NCBI GenBank assembly: GCA_018714645.1
Contig: DVND01000080.1
Span: 1 to 9,900, forward strand
Source of the DNA: Candidatus Avimonoglobus intestinipullorum
Lineage (GTDB): Bacteria; Bacillota; Clostridia; UBA1381
Length of the DNA stretch: 9,900 nt
Direction: 5' to 3'
In this document: positions 1-7,200 of the stretch, piece by piece
Layout: each line of letters starts with the position of its first letter
How positions within the stretch are numbered: the first letter of the stretch is position 1
Notes under the pieces: generated by a model
Seen by the model: the letters and a program-made list of their open reading frames with translations, nothing else
Databases searched by the model: none
What the model was told of the DNA's origin: nothing
Program-made: the position numbers and the translations under genes

Positions 1-40
1 CAATCACCTCGGCCCGGTTGTTATAGGCATAGTTTTCCAT
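1..40 (-). CDS. Unidentified protein, N-terminal fragment (runs off left edge)
   Basis: Only the first 13 codons are present, reading MENYAYNNRAEVI. The start is the ATG ending at 40: an AAGGAGG ribosome binding site (48-54) lies 7 nt upstream, whereas the other in-frame ATG, at 46, would be a single base from it. The gene follows the Mur-like gene on the same strand after a 56-bp gap (41-96) in which I see no clear terminator or promoter, so the two are probably co-transcribed. Too little is present to name a family. Confidence 0.6.
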   Translation of the reverse strand, partial: MENYAYNNRAEVI

Positions 41-96
41 ATGCATTCCTCCTTATTTACATAGAATATATTTATTCCGCAGCCGGGGCTTTTATG

Positions 97-678
97 CTAT
101 ATTTTTACTTTATCATTCGTCAGAAGCCCGCAGAGGAGGCCGCAGGTGACCGCAGGGAGCAGGTTTGATACATCCTGTTTTTCAAAGGACAGGTTTACCA
201 GCAGTTCCCCTTCCTCCAGGCGCGTGTCAAACAACGTGCGGAACGGGCGCTGGATACAGTATACAAACGACGTGCCGTCCCGTTGGGGATCAATGCTGGA
301 AACCGTCACCGTGGCGCTGCGCGACAGGCCGTAGTCGATTGCGTTCGGATGCTCGATGCGGGGCAGGAACTGGTTGTCAATGTTGTAAATGAGCCGCGTG
401 GAGGGAGAGATGCATTTGATGAGGTCGTAGGAGATGATGTTCTCATTTTTGGAATTGTCTATAATGAGGATGTCCACATAGTGCGGGCAGATGCGCCCCT
501 TGTTGAACAGGATGATGCAGTAGTCCGTGCCGATGCGTTTCAGGGAATACAATTCATCCTCCGTGGTGGACATGCCGTTCACCGTCGCCACGCGTTTATG
601 GTTCTGGGAAAACATTTTCCTTAACGTTGCTTCTATTTTACGTACGTTTTCCGGCGCCAAAATCCCAATTACAGTCAA
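97..678 (-). CDS. Mur-ligase-like protein lacking a P-loop (hypothetical, 193 aa)
   Basis: I do not recognise a characterised family with certainty. The sequence starts with a hydrophobic strand (TVIGIL, residues 2-7), has a second pair of strands around 53-58 and 67-74 (VDILIIDNS), then YGLSRSATVTVSSI (116-129) followed by DGTSF (134-138). That order resembles the Mur ligase central domain, where 'yGl..ad..a.ni....gt.F' is common. The end, VNLSFEKQDVSNLLPAVTCG (161-180), resembles the Mur stretch 'l.G.hNv.NalAA...a'. The Mur P-loop GTxGKT/S is not seen; the nearest stretch is NGMSTTEDEL (34-43). At 193 residues it is less than half a real Mur ligase and has no C-terminal ligase domain, so amide-ligase activity is unlikely; a binding or regulatory role is inference. 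The TTG at 678 is chosen because GGAGGGG lies 6 nt upstream; an in-frame TTG at 693 would place that site inside the gene. It is divergent from the RHH gene and probably in one operon with the gene at 1-40. Confidence 0.7.
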   Translation of the reverse strand: MTVIGILAPENVRKIEATLRKMFSQNHKRVATVNGMSTTEDELYSLKRIGTDYCIILFNKGRICPHYVDILIIDNSKNENIISYDLIKCISPSTRLIYNIDNQFLPRIEHPNAIDYGLSRSATVTVSSIDPQRDGTSFVYCIQRPFRTLFDTRLEEGELLVNLSFEKQDVSNLLPAVTCGLLCGLLTNDKVKI

Positions 679-684
679 ACCGTT

Positions 685-691
685 CCCCTCC
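685..691 (-). promoter_or_regulatory. Ribosome binding site of the Mur-like gene
   Basis: GGAGGGG on the minus strand lies 6 nt before the TTG at 678. It decides the start, because an upstream in-frame TTG at 693 would make this site part of the coding sequence. Confidence 0.75.
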
Positions 692-693
692 AA

Positions 694-914
694 ATTGATT
701 GTGCCTTGTTAGTATTCTCAATTTAGATGCGATTATGCAAATTCGGGTTCGCCTGTATGATTTTTATATATTAACACAATTTGATGAAAAAATCAATGTT
801 CATACATTATCAATGAAAATGACTAAATAGAGTTATGATACGTGCTTTTATAGTGCATAATATCAATTATAAGGAATTGTAAAAAAATATATAAAGAAAC
901 GGAGGAATGTTGAC
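694..914. promoter_or_regulatory. AT-rich divergent intergenic region with repeated ATCAAT motifs
   Basis: This spacer lies between the minus-strand Mur-like gene and the plus-strand RHH gene and is much richer in A+T than its neighbours. ATCAAT occurs on the plus strand at 792-797, 809-814 and 862-867, and on the minus strand at 694-699; the first two are part of a longer direct repeat ATCAATG set 17 nt apart. TTGAT (781-785) and ATCAA (791-795) form a short inverted repeat. No strong rightward promoter is visible: the candidates are TTGATG (781-786), 16 nt, TACATT (803-808), or an isolated TATGAT at 834-839. The region may hold operators for the RHH protein, which is inference. Confidence 0.4.
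711..740 (-). promoter_or_regulatory. Weak candidate promoter for the Mur-like gene
   Basis: On the minus strand TTGCAT (735-740) is followed after 18 nt by AATACT (711-716). Both are imperfect sigma-A hexamers. The position would give a leader of roughly 25 nt before the TTG start, which fits, but the AT-rich region makes chance matches likely. Confidence 0.3.
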
Positions 915-1250
915 GTGGCGATTGCAGACAGGCTGCCCGGCAGGGAAAAGCTGGTTCAAAAGACCATTAACATTGACGATAGGCTGTATACCAGATTGGA
1001 GGAGGTGGCGGACAAGCTGGAGATATCCATCAGCAAAATTATCAATGCCTGCATCCTGGAACTGGCAGAGCAGGAGAACGTCCAGCTGTATGACGGTTCC
1101 AACGAGCTTTTGGTGAAGCATACGATCCTGTTCCAGGAGCGCGCACTGCGGGAGGTAGAGCGGCTGAAAGAAAAATACAGGATCTCGTTCTATAAGCTGG
1201 TGAATATTGCGATTCACAACGTCATTGACGAACTGGAAGAATTACCTTGA
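915..1250 (+). CDS. Tandem ribbon-helix-helix DNA-binding protein (111 aa)
   Basis: Probably a small transcriptional regulator. Residues 16-50 have the RHH (CopG/Arc/MetJ fold) pattern: a short strand KTINI, helix A from about 22 to 35, the turn EISIS (36-40), and helix B from about 40 to 51. The same pattern returns at 69-104: strand HTILF, helix A 75-88, turn RISFY (89-93), helix B 93-107. The units align without gaps at an offset of 53 residues, with T17/T70, I18/I71, R23/R76, E29/E82, K34/K87, I37/I90, S38/S91, K41/K94, N44/N97 and I47/I100 identical. Single RHH proteins bind DNA as dimers; a tandem form such as plasmid TraY can supply both halves from one chain. The GTG at 915 has GGAGG (901-905) 9 nt upstream. 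An ATG at 907 opens a different frame that lacks the RHH pattern and is too close to the ribosome site. Operators and function are not shown by sequence; autoregulation and control of the divergent gene are plausible. Confidence 0.75.
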   Translation: MAIADRLPGREKLVQKTINIDDRLYTRLEEVADKLEISISKIINACILELAEQENVQLYDGSNELLVKHTILFQERALREVERLKEKYRISFYKLVNIAIHNVIDELEELP

Positions 1251-1275
1251 TTTTTTGCGCCGCTTATACTATAAT
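1247..1275 (+). promoter_or_regulatory. Sigma-A promoter for the small membrane protein and valS
   Basis: TTGATT (1247-1252), a 17-nt spacer, and a perfect TATAAT (1270-1275). The -35 hexamer overlaps the TGA stop of the RHH gene (1248-1250). Transcription would begin near 1283, about 28 nt before the ATG at 1311. No other clear promoter lies before valS, so this one probably drives both genes. Confidence 0.75.
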
Positions 1276-1300
1276 AAATAACACAGGATTATTTCAGTAT

Positions 1301-1305
1301 GGAGG
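1301..1305 (+). promoter_or_regulatory. Ribosome binding site fixing the ATG at 1311
   Basis: GGAGG lies 5 nt before ATG 1311. An in-frame ATG at 1299 lies immediately upstream of this site and has no ribosome site of its own, so the longer reading is unlikely. Confidence 0.7.
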
Positions 1306-1310
1306 CGGAA

Positions 1311-1502
1311 ATGAAGTATTTCGCAATTGGCGTGCTGCTGCTCCTGGCGGCGGTGGCGCTGTTTATGACCTATAGGGCGAAATTCGTCCTGAAAAAATTT
1401 TTGAAACGGGAAGAGCCGGACGAAAAGGAGGTCCTCCGAGTGAAATTGGCGGCTCTTGTGATCGGCGTGGTTGTCTTTATTTTGGCGATCACCTGTTTAT
1501 GA
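1311..1502 (+). CDS. Small two-helix membrane protein (63 aa, hypothetical)
   Basis: No family is recognised. The protein has a hydrophobic helix at about residues 3-21 (IGVLLLLAAVALF at its core), a charged middle of about 24 residues starting with the basic run RAKFVLKKFLKR (22-33) and then acidic EEPDEKE (34-40), and a second hydrophobic helix at 46-63 that reaches the C-terminus. By the positive-inside rule the loop would face the cytoplasm and both ends the outside. The second helix ends at the stop codon, so there is no soluble tail. The gene ends 42 nt before valS with no terminator between, so it is probably the first gene of a two-gene transcript. No link to tRNA charging can be read from the protein. 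It could be a small integral membrane protein kept in place by synteny with valS. Confidence 0.65.
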   Translation: MKYFAIGVLLLLAAVALFMTYRAKFVLKKFLKREEPDEKEVLRVKLAALVIGVVVFILAITCL

Positions 1503-1544
1503 TTGCCGCCGCAGACAGGTAAAAATTACAGGAGGAATAGATAG

Positions 1545-4187
1545 ATGGACGAAAACAAAAACATTGCAAAAACCTATGACCCCAGCCAGGTGGAGGACCG
1601 GCTGTACAAATTTTGGACGGAAAACGGGTATTTCCATGCGGAGCCGGATGCGGATCAGGAACCTTTTACCATCGTCATCCCGCCCCCAAACGTCACGGGG
1701 CAGCTGCATATGGGGCATGCCTTGGACGAGACGCTGCAGGACATCCTCATCCGCTACAAGCGGATGCAAGGGTACAACGCGCTGTGGATCCCCGGTACTG
1801 ACCACGCGGGGATTGCCACGCAGATCAAGGTGGAGGAGAGCCTGCGGGAAAACGAGGGCCTGACCCGCTATGATTTGGGGCGCGAAAAATTCCTGGAACG
1901 GGTGTGGGACTGGAAGGCCCACTTTGGAGACCGGATTATCAACCAGTTGAAGAAAATCGGTTCCTCCTGCGACTGGGACCGGGAGCGGTTTACCATGGAC
2001 GAGGGCTGCTCCAAGGCGGTGCGGGAGGTGTTTGTGTACCTCTACAACAAGGGCTTGATTTATCAGGGTTCCAGAATCATCAACTGGTGCCCGCACTGCA
2101 TCACTGCGCTTTCGGACGCGGAGGTGGAGCATGCGGAGCAGGCCGGGCATTTCTGGCATATCAAGTATCCTGTAAAGGATTCGGACGAATTTGTCATCAT
2201 CGCCACCACGCGGCCGGAAACGCTGCTGGGCGATACTGCTGTAGCGGTGCATCCGGAGGATGAGCGGTATCAGCACCTTATTGGAAAAACGCTGGTTCTG
2301 CCGCTGGTGGGGCGTGAAATCCCCGTTGTGGCGGATGAATATGTGGACAAGGAATTTGGGACGGGCTGTGTGAAAATCACCCCTGCCCATGACCCCAATG
2401 ACTTTGAGGTGGGCAAGCGGCACAATCTGGAGACCATCCGGATTTTAAACGATGACGCAACCATCAACGAACTGGGCGGCAAATACCAGGGGATGGATCG
2501 CTATGAGGCGCGCAAGGCAATTGTTGCGGATTTGGAGGCTCAGGGTCTGCTGTTAAAGGTAGAGGATCACGCCCATAATGTGGGGCAGTGTTACCGCTGC
2601 GGGACGACGGTGGAACCATTGATTTCCAAGCAGTGGTTTGTAAAAATGGAGCCGCTGGCGAAGCCCGCTATTGAAGCGGTGAAGCGCGGGGACGTAAAAT
2701 TTGTGCCGGAGCGGTTCTCTAAAATCTATCTGAACTGGATGGAGAATGTGTTTGACTGGTGTATCTCCCGCCAGCTTTGGTGGGGGCACCGGATTCCCGC
2801 GTTCTATTGTGACGTCTGCGGCGAAATGGTGGTATCCAAAGAGGATGTGCATGTGTGCCCGAAGTGCGGCGCGCCCATGCGGCAGGATGAGGATGTATTG
2901 GACACCTGGTTCTCCTCTGCGCTGTGGCCGTTCTCCACGTTGGGCTGGCCGGACAAGACGCCGGAGCTGGATTATTTCTATCCCACCAGTGTGCTGGTGA
3001 CGGGCTATGACATCATCTTCTTCTGGGTGGCGCGGATGATATTCTCCGCATTGGAGCACACGGGCAAAGCACCTTTTGAGCATGTGTTCATCCACGGCCT
3101 GGTGCGGGATTCCCAGGGGCGGAAGATGTCCAAATCCCTGGGCAATGGCATTGACCCGCTGGAGATTATTGACAAATACGGCGCGGACGCTTTGCGGTTC
3201 ACGCTGGCCACCGGCAATGCACCGGGCAATGATATGCGGTTCTATACAGAGCGCGTGGAGGCCAGCCGGAATTTTGCCAATAAGATTTGGAATGCTTCCC
3301 GGTTTACGCTGATGAATCTGGACATTACGGAGAATTGCTTGCCGGATGCAGCGGAGCTGCAGCTGGAGGACAAGTGGATTCTGTCGAAATATAACACCGT
3401 CGTCAAAGAGGTGACGGAGAATCTGGATAAATACGAGTTGGGCATTGCGGTGTCCAAGCTGTACGATTTCATCTGGGATAACTTCTGCGATTGGTACATC
3501 GAGTTGGTGAAGCCAAGGCTGTTTGACAAGGAAAACCCGACAGGGACAACGGCGCAGCAGGTGCTGACGTATGTATTGTCCAACACCATGAAGCTGCTGC
3601 ACCCGTTTATGCCGTTTATCACGGAGGAAATCTGGCAGCACCTGCCCCATGAGGGCGAAAGCATTGTCATCAGCCGGTTCCCGCAGTTTGAAGCGGCGCT
3701 GGAGTTCCCTGCAGAGGAAAAGCAGATGGAGTTGATTATGGGCGCTATCAGCGCGGTGCGCAATCGCAGGGCGGAGATGAATGTGCCACCGTCCAAGAAG
3801 AGCAAAATGATCATTGTGACGGAGCAGAAAGCGGTGTTTGAACACGGACGCGTGTTCTTTGAGAAGCTGGCTTCGGCCAGCGAAGTCCGCATCCAGACGG
3901 ATAAGGCGGGCGTCAGCTCCAATGCGGTTGACATTGTTATAGACGGCGCGGAAGTGTTCCTGCCACTGGATGAACTGGTTGATAAAACGCAGGAACTGGA
4001 GCGGCTTACCAAAGAAAAGAAGCAGCTGGAAGGCGAGATTAAACGAGTGGAAGGCAAGTTGAATAATCCGGGCTTTGTTTCCAAGGCGCCTGAGAAGGTG
4101 GTCAATGAAGAGCGGGAAAAAGAAGTGAAGTATAAAGCCATGCTGGAAAAGGTGCTGGAAAGCATCAAAACCATGGAGCAGCTGTAA
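1545..4187 (+). CDS. valS: Valyl-tRNA synthetase
   Basis: Class I aminoacyl-tRNA synthetase of the cytoplasm. It activates valine with ATP and transfers it to tRNA-Val, and hydrolyses mischarged threonine in an editing domain. The 880 residues match the usual bacterial length. The HIGH motif reads HMGH (55-58) after PPPNVTGQL, with GTDHAGIATQ at 84-93. The CP1 editing insertion holds TTRPETLLGDTAVAVHP (221-237). Cysteine pairs suited to zinc occur at C182/C185, C349/C352 and C422/C425 with C438/C441. The second ATP motif is KMSKS (527-531). The anticodon-binding helical domain follows from about 605 to 760, and the last 75 residues or so form the charged C-terminal coiled coil (for example ELERLTKEKKQLEGEIKRVE). 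The ATG at 1545 has AGGAGG (1530-1535) 9 nt upstream. No frameshift or missing motif is seen. No T-box leader is visible, although many Bacillota valS genes have one. Transcription probably comes from the promoter at 1247-1275. Confidence 0.97.
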   Translation: MDENKNIAKTYDPSQVEDRLYKFWTENGYFHAEPDADQEPFTIVIPPPNVTGQLHMGHALDETLQDILIRYKRMQGYNALWIPGTDHAGIATQIKVEESLRENEGLTRYDLGREKFLERVWDWKAHFGDRIINQLKKIGSSCDWDRERFTMDEGCSKAVREVFVYLYNKGLIYQGSRIINWCPHCITALSDAEVEHAEQAGHFWHIKYPVKDSDEFVIIATTRPETLLGDTAVAVHPEDERYQHLIGKTLVLPLVGREIPVVADEYVDKEFGTGCVKITPAHDPNDFEVGKRHNLETIRILNDDATINELGGKYQGMDRYEARKAIVADLEAQGLLLKVEDHAHNVGQCYRCGTTVEPLISKQWFVKMEPLAKPAIEAVKRGDVKFVPERFSKIYLNWMENVFDWCISRQLWWGHRIPAFYCDVCGEMVVSKEDVHVCPKCGAPMRQDEDVLDTWFSSALWPFSTLGWPDKTPELDYFYPTSVLVTGYDIIFFWVARMIFSALEHTGKAPFEHVFIHGLVRDSQGRKMSKSLGNGIDPLEIIDKYGADALRFTLATGNAPGNDMRFYTERVEASRNFANKIWNASRFTLMNLDITENCLPDAAELQLEDKWILSKYNTVVKEVTENLDKYELGIAVSKLYDFIWDNFCDWYIELVKPRLFDKENPTGTTAQQVLTYVLSNTMKLLHPFMPFITEEIWQHLPHEGESIVISRFPQFEAALEFPAEEKQMELIMGAISAVRNRRAEMNVPPSKKSKMIIVTEQKAVFEHGRVFFEKLASASEVRIQTDKAGVSSNAVDIVIDGAEVFLPLDELVDKTQELERLTKEKKQLEGEIKRVEGKLNNPGFVSKAPEKVVNEEREKEVKYKAMLEKVLESIKTMEQL

Positions 4188-4223
4188 AATAAAAAAAGCG
4201 CGTAAGCGCTTTTTTTATTTTAC
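4184..4223. terminator. Bidirectional rho-independent terminator, perfect 18-bp stem
   Basis: The arms 4184-4201 and 4206-4223 are exact reverse complements over 18 bp around a 4-nt loop GTAA (4202-4205). The stem core is GCGC, flanked by A7 on the left and T7 on the right, so the hairpin is followed by a U-run whichever strand is transcribed. In the plus-strand RNA the loop GUAA is a GNRA tetraloop. The valS stop codon (4185-4187) lies inside the left arm. It ends valS and also the convergent helicase gene, whose stop is at 4257. Confidence 0.93.
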
Positions 4224-4256
4224 GATACCCCCGGCTTTTGCCCCGGAAGCAATTAT

Positions 4257-7200
4257 TTATTTGAATAAGTCCAATAATTCCTCTTTTGTCAGCGCGGAAA
4301 GCATGGCAGCGTTTTCTTTGATAACGCCGTCCGCCAGGCTGCGCTTTTTCTCCTGCAATTTAATGATTTGTTCTTCGATGGAGCCGCGAGCCGCCAGCTT
4401 GATGACCTGCACTGCCTTGGTCTGCCCGATGCGGTAGGCGCGGTCGGAGGCCTGGTCCATCACCGCCGGGTTCCACCAGGGGTCATAGTGAATGACCATG
4501 TCCGCCCCGGTCAGGTTCAGCCCTGTCCCGCCGGCCTTCAGGGAGATCAGGAACACTTCCTTTTCCCCCGCATTGAAGCGGGCCGCCATATTGGTGCGTT
4601 CTGCGCCGGGCGTTCCGCCATCCAGGTAAAATCTGGAAATCCCCATACTGTCGAGCCGTTCCCGTATGATGGAAAGCATGGACGTAAATTGGGAAAAGAG
4701 CAGCACCCGGTGGCCGGACGCGATGGCGGAGGCGAGCAGCTCCTCCAAAAGCAGCAGCTTCCCGCTGTCCTTTTTGTAGTTTTCATCAAACAGCTTTGGA
4801 TGGCAGCAAATCTGCCGGAGCCGCATGAGCAGCGTTAGGATGCGGATGCGGTTGTCGCCTGCGGCGAGAATGGAAGTTACTTCGCTGCGGGCTGCCGCCA
4901 TGTACGCCTCATACAGCCGTTTTTGTTCGGGGACAAAATCAGCATAAACGGTGTTTTCAATTTTGTCCGGCAGCTCTGAAAGGACGTCCTTCTTCATCCG
5001 CCGCAGGATGAACGGCTTAATGCGCCGGCGCAGCTGCCTGAGCGCATTTTGGTCGTCCTCCCGCACAACCGGGCGTTCGAACCGCTCGGTGAATTCCCGA
5101 TGGGAGTATAAATAGCCTTTCATCACAAAATCAAAAATAGACCATAGCTCCGTCAGCGAATTTTCCACGGGCGTGCCTGTCAGGGCAAAATACCGTTCCG
5201 CTTTAATTTTTTTCACGCTTTTCGCGTTCATGGTTTTCGGGTTTTTGATATGCTGCGCTTCGTCTATGAAGCAGAAGGAAAACCGCAGGCCGCTGTATAT
5301 GGGCAAATCCCGGCGGAGCAGGGGGTAGGACGTGATGATAAAGTCATAGTCTATAATATCCTGCAGGCTTTCTGCGCGTTCCGGCTGTGTGCCGTCCACG
5401 ATTTTCGCCCGCGCCTCCGGGGCGAACCGCTGGATCTCATGGAGCCAGTTGTAGGTGAGCGCGCTGGGCGTCACTACCAGCGCGGGCAGCCGGGGCCGCT
5501 CGCTCATGACAAACGCGATGACCTGCAGGGTCTTTCCCAATCCCATATCGTCCGCCAGGATACCGCCCAGCCCCAGTTCGGACAATTGCTTCAGCCAATG
5601 GACGCCGTTTTTCTGATATCCGCGCAAAACCTGGTTCAAAGCCGGCGGGATATCGGCGCGGATGCTGTGGAGCCTGCCCACCAATTGCTGGAAGCTGCTG
5701 TCCGCATGAACGGCGCCATCCTGCACCAGACTTTCCATGTACAGCATGTGGTACTTGGATAAGGATTTGCGTCCGTTTTGAACATCGTCCTCGTTAAAAT
5801 CCAGATGCTCCATCAGCGTAATGGCCTGCATATCCGTTTTTTCAAAATCCAGGAAAGCGCCGTCCGGCAGGCGGTAAAACCGCCGCTTTAGCTTCACAGC
5901 CCGCAAAATGCCGATGATTTCAGCGGTGGAAAGCGTGGATTGAAAGCTGAACTCCAATAGGTCGACAGCGCTGTTCAGACGGATGCTGCTGTTGATTTGC
6001 GGCAGCGCCGATACCTTCAGCCGCTTAAAGCTGTCGCTCAAATAAAGTGTGGCCAGTTTTTCCAGCCGTTTCAGGTCGTAAAATAAAAAGTCATAGAGGG
6101 CGGTTTCATCTTCCAGGATAAACAGCCCGTTTTTTCTGGAAAATAACGTAAAAAAGGACAGAAGTTCCTGCTCCTTTTCCATATCCCGCACGATTATTTT
6201 ATCATTTTTCTGCTGCGGGGCGGGCAGCAGCAGGGAGACGGAGCCATAAAGCACTTTTGCGGCGCAGGAAATCCCATCGCCGTACCGGTCGAAATACAGT
6301 TCAAAACGGGGCGTTTCGTCGATGACCAAATCCTCCAGCCCCGATGTGACTACGCCGTGCTGCCCGCGAAGCGCCGGCAGGACCGCGGTGGCGAAGTCGA
6401 TGGCGGTGTTCCCCCTGAAATCCAGCTGCGTCCGGTTCTCCTGCATCAGGGCATGGTAGACCGGCATGAACCAGGAACGCCATTCGGGGCTGGTGCGGTA
6501 GATATCGTCCTCGTAGAAGAAATAGCTGCCGTCTGGAACCAGCGCCGTGCCGCTTTCGCAAACGGACAGGTTGATTGCGTCATCCGTGGCGGCTACATCG
6601 ACGAGGATGTCCGGGTCCTCTTGGCGGATGCGCAGATTGGGCAGCGTCACGCCGTCGATGACATAGGTGCAGTCAATCCCGGCCAACAGCGGCAGCAGCC
6701 GCTTGAAGGTATACGCCCCAAAGGCGGTTTCATTCAGCTTTTGCACATAGATCTGGGCGTTTTCAGAAGTGTTTTGATATGCCTCGCAAAGCACATCTAA
6801 AACCGCCTGGGCCGGTGCGTCAAAATAACACTGGTTGAAATCGTAGCTTTGGTGCTTGGAGAACTTAAAGGGCCGCTTGTGCAGATAGCAATCCAGAAAC
6901 TGCTCTGTGCCGCGGATTTCTGACGGCTGGTCAAACCCAACGCGCAACGCGGCGCCATAGCGGCAGGAATGTTGCGCCGTCGTGGTGACAGATACGGCCA
7001 GAGCCAGGTTGAGCCTGGTTTTTTCCGCGCTGTAAGCTGCAAAGGCCTTGCAAAAGCCCTGGGCAATTTTATCATTCTCATCCTGGAACGCGTCGCCCTC
7101 CAGCAATTCCGCCTGGCGCAGCTTCAGCGCTGCAATGATATGCTTGCAGGGGGAGCCCATGGTTTGGTAATAGGGGCAGGTGCAGAAATAATCGCCGACT

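Noticed and set aside
64..77. Inverted repeat GAATA/TATTC between the two leftmost genes
   Set aside because: Only 5 A/T-rich pairs with no following T-run on the minus strand; too weak to call a terminator.
869..898. Sigma-H-like element (AGGAATT) before the RHH gene
   Set aside because: The AGGAATT resembles a sigma-H -35, but the required GAAT-type -10 is absent at 11-12 nt and a transcription start there would fall on the ribosome site.
1251..1544. Possible T-box or other riboswitch before valS
   Set aside because: Most of the stretch is coding for the 63-aa protein; no T-box sequence, specifier stem or terminator hairpin is visible.
1497..2423. 308-codon minus-strand open frame opposite the start of valS
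   Set aside because: Antisense to the HIGH motif and editing domain of valS; composition is that of a shadow frame.
2553..3845. 430-codon minus-strand open frame opposite valS
   Set aside because: It lies wholly antisense to intact valS motifs and reads as a His/Arg/Pro-rich shadow, as expected from GC-rich codons on the other strand; no domain is recognisable.
3242..4174. 310-codon minus-strand open frame opposite the end of valS
   Set aside because: Antisense to the anticodon-binding and coiled-coil parts of valS, Ser-rich low-complexity product, no credible ribosome site or family.
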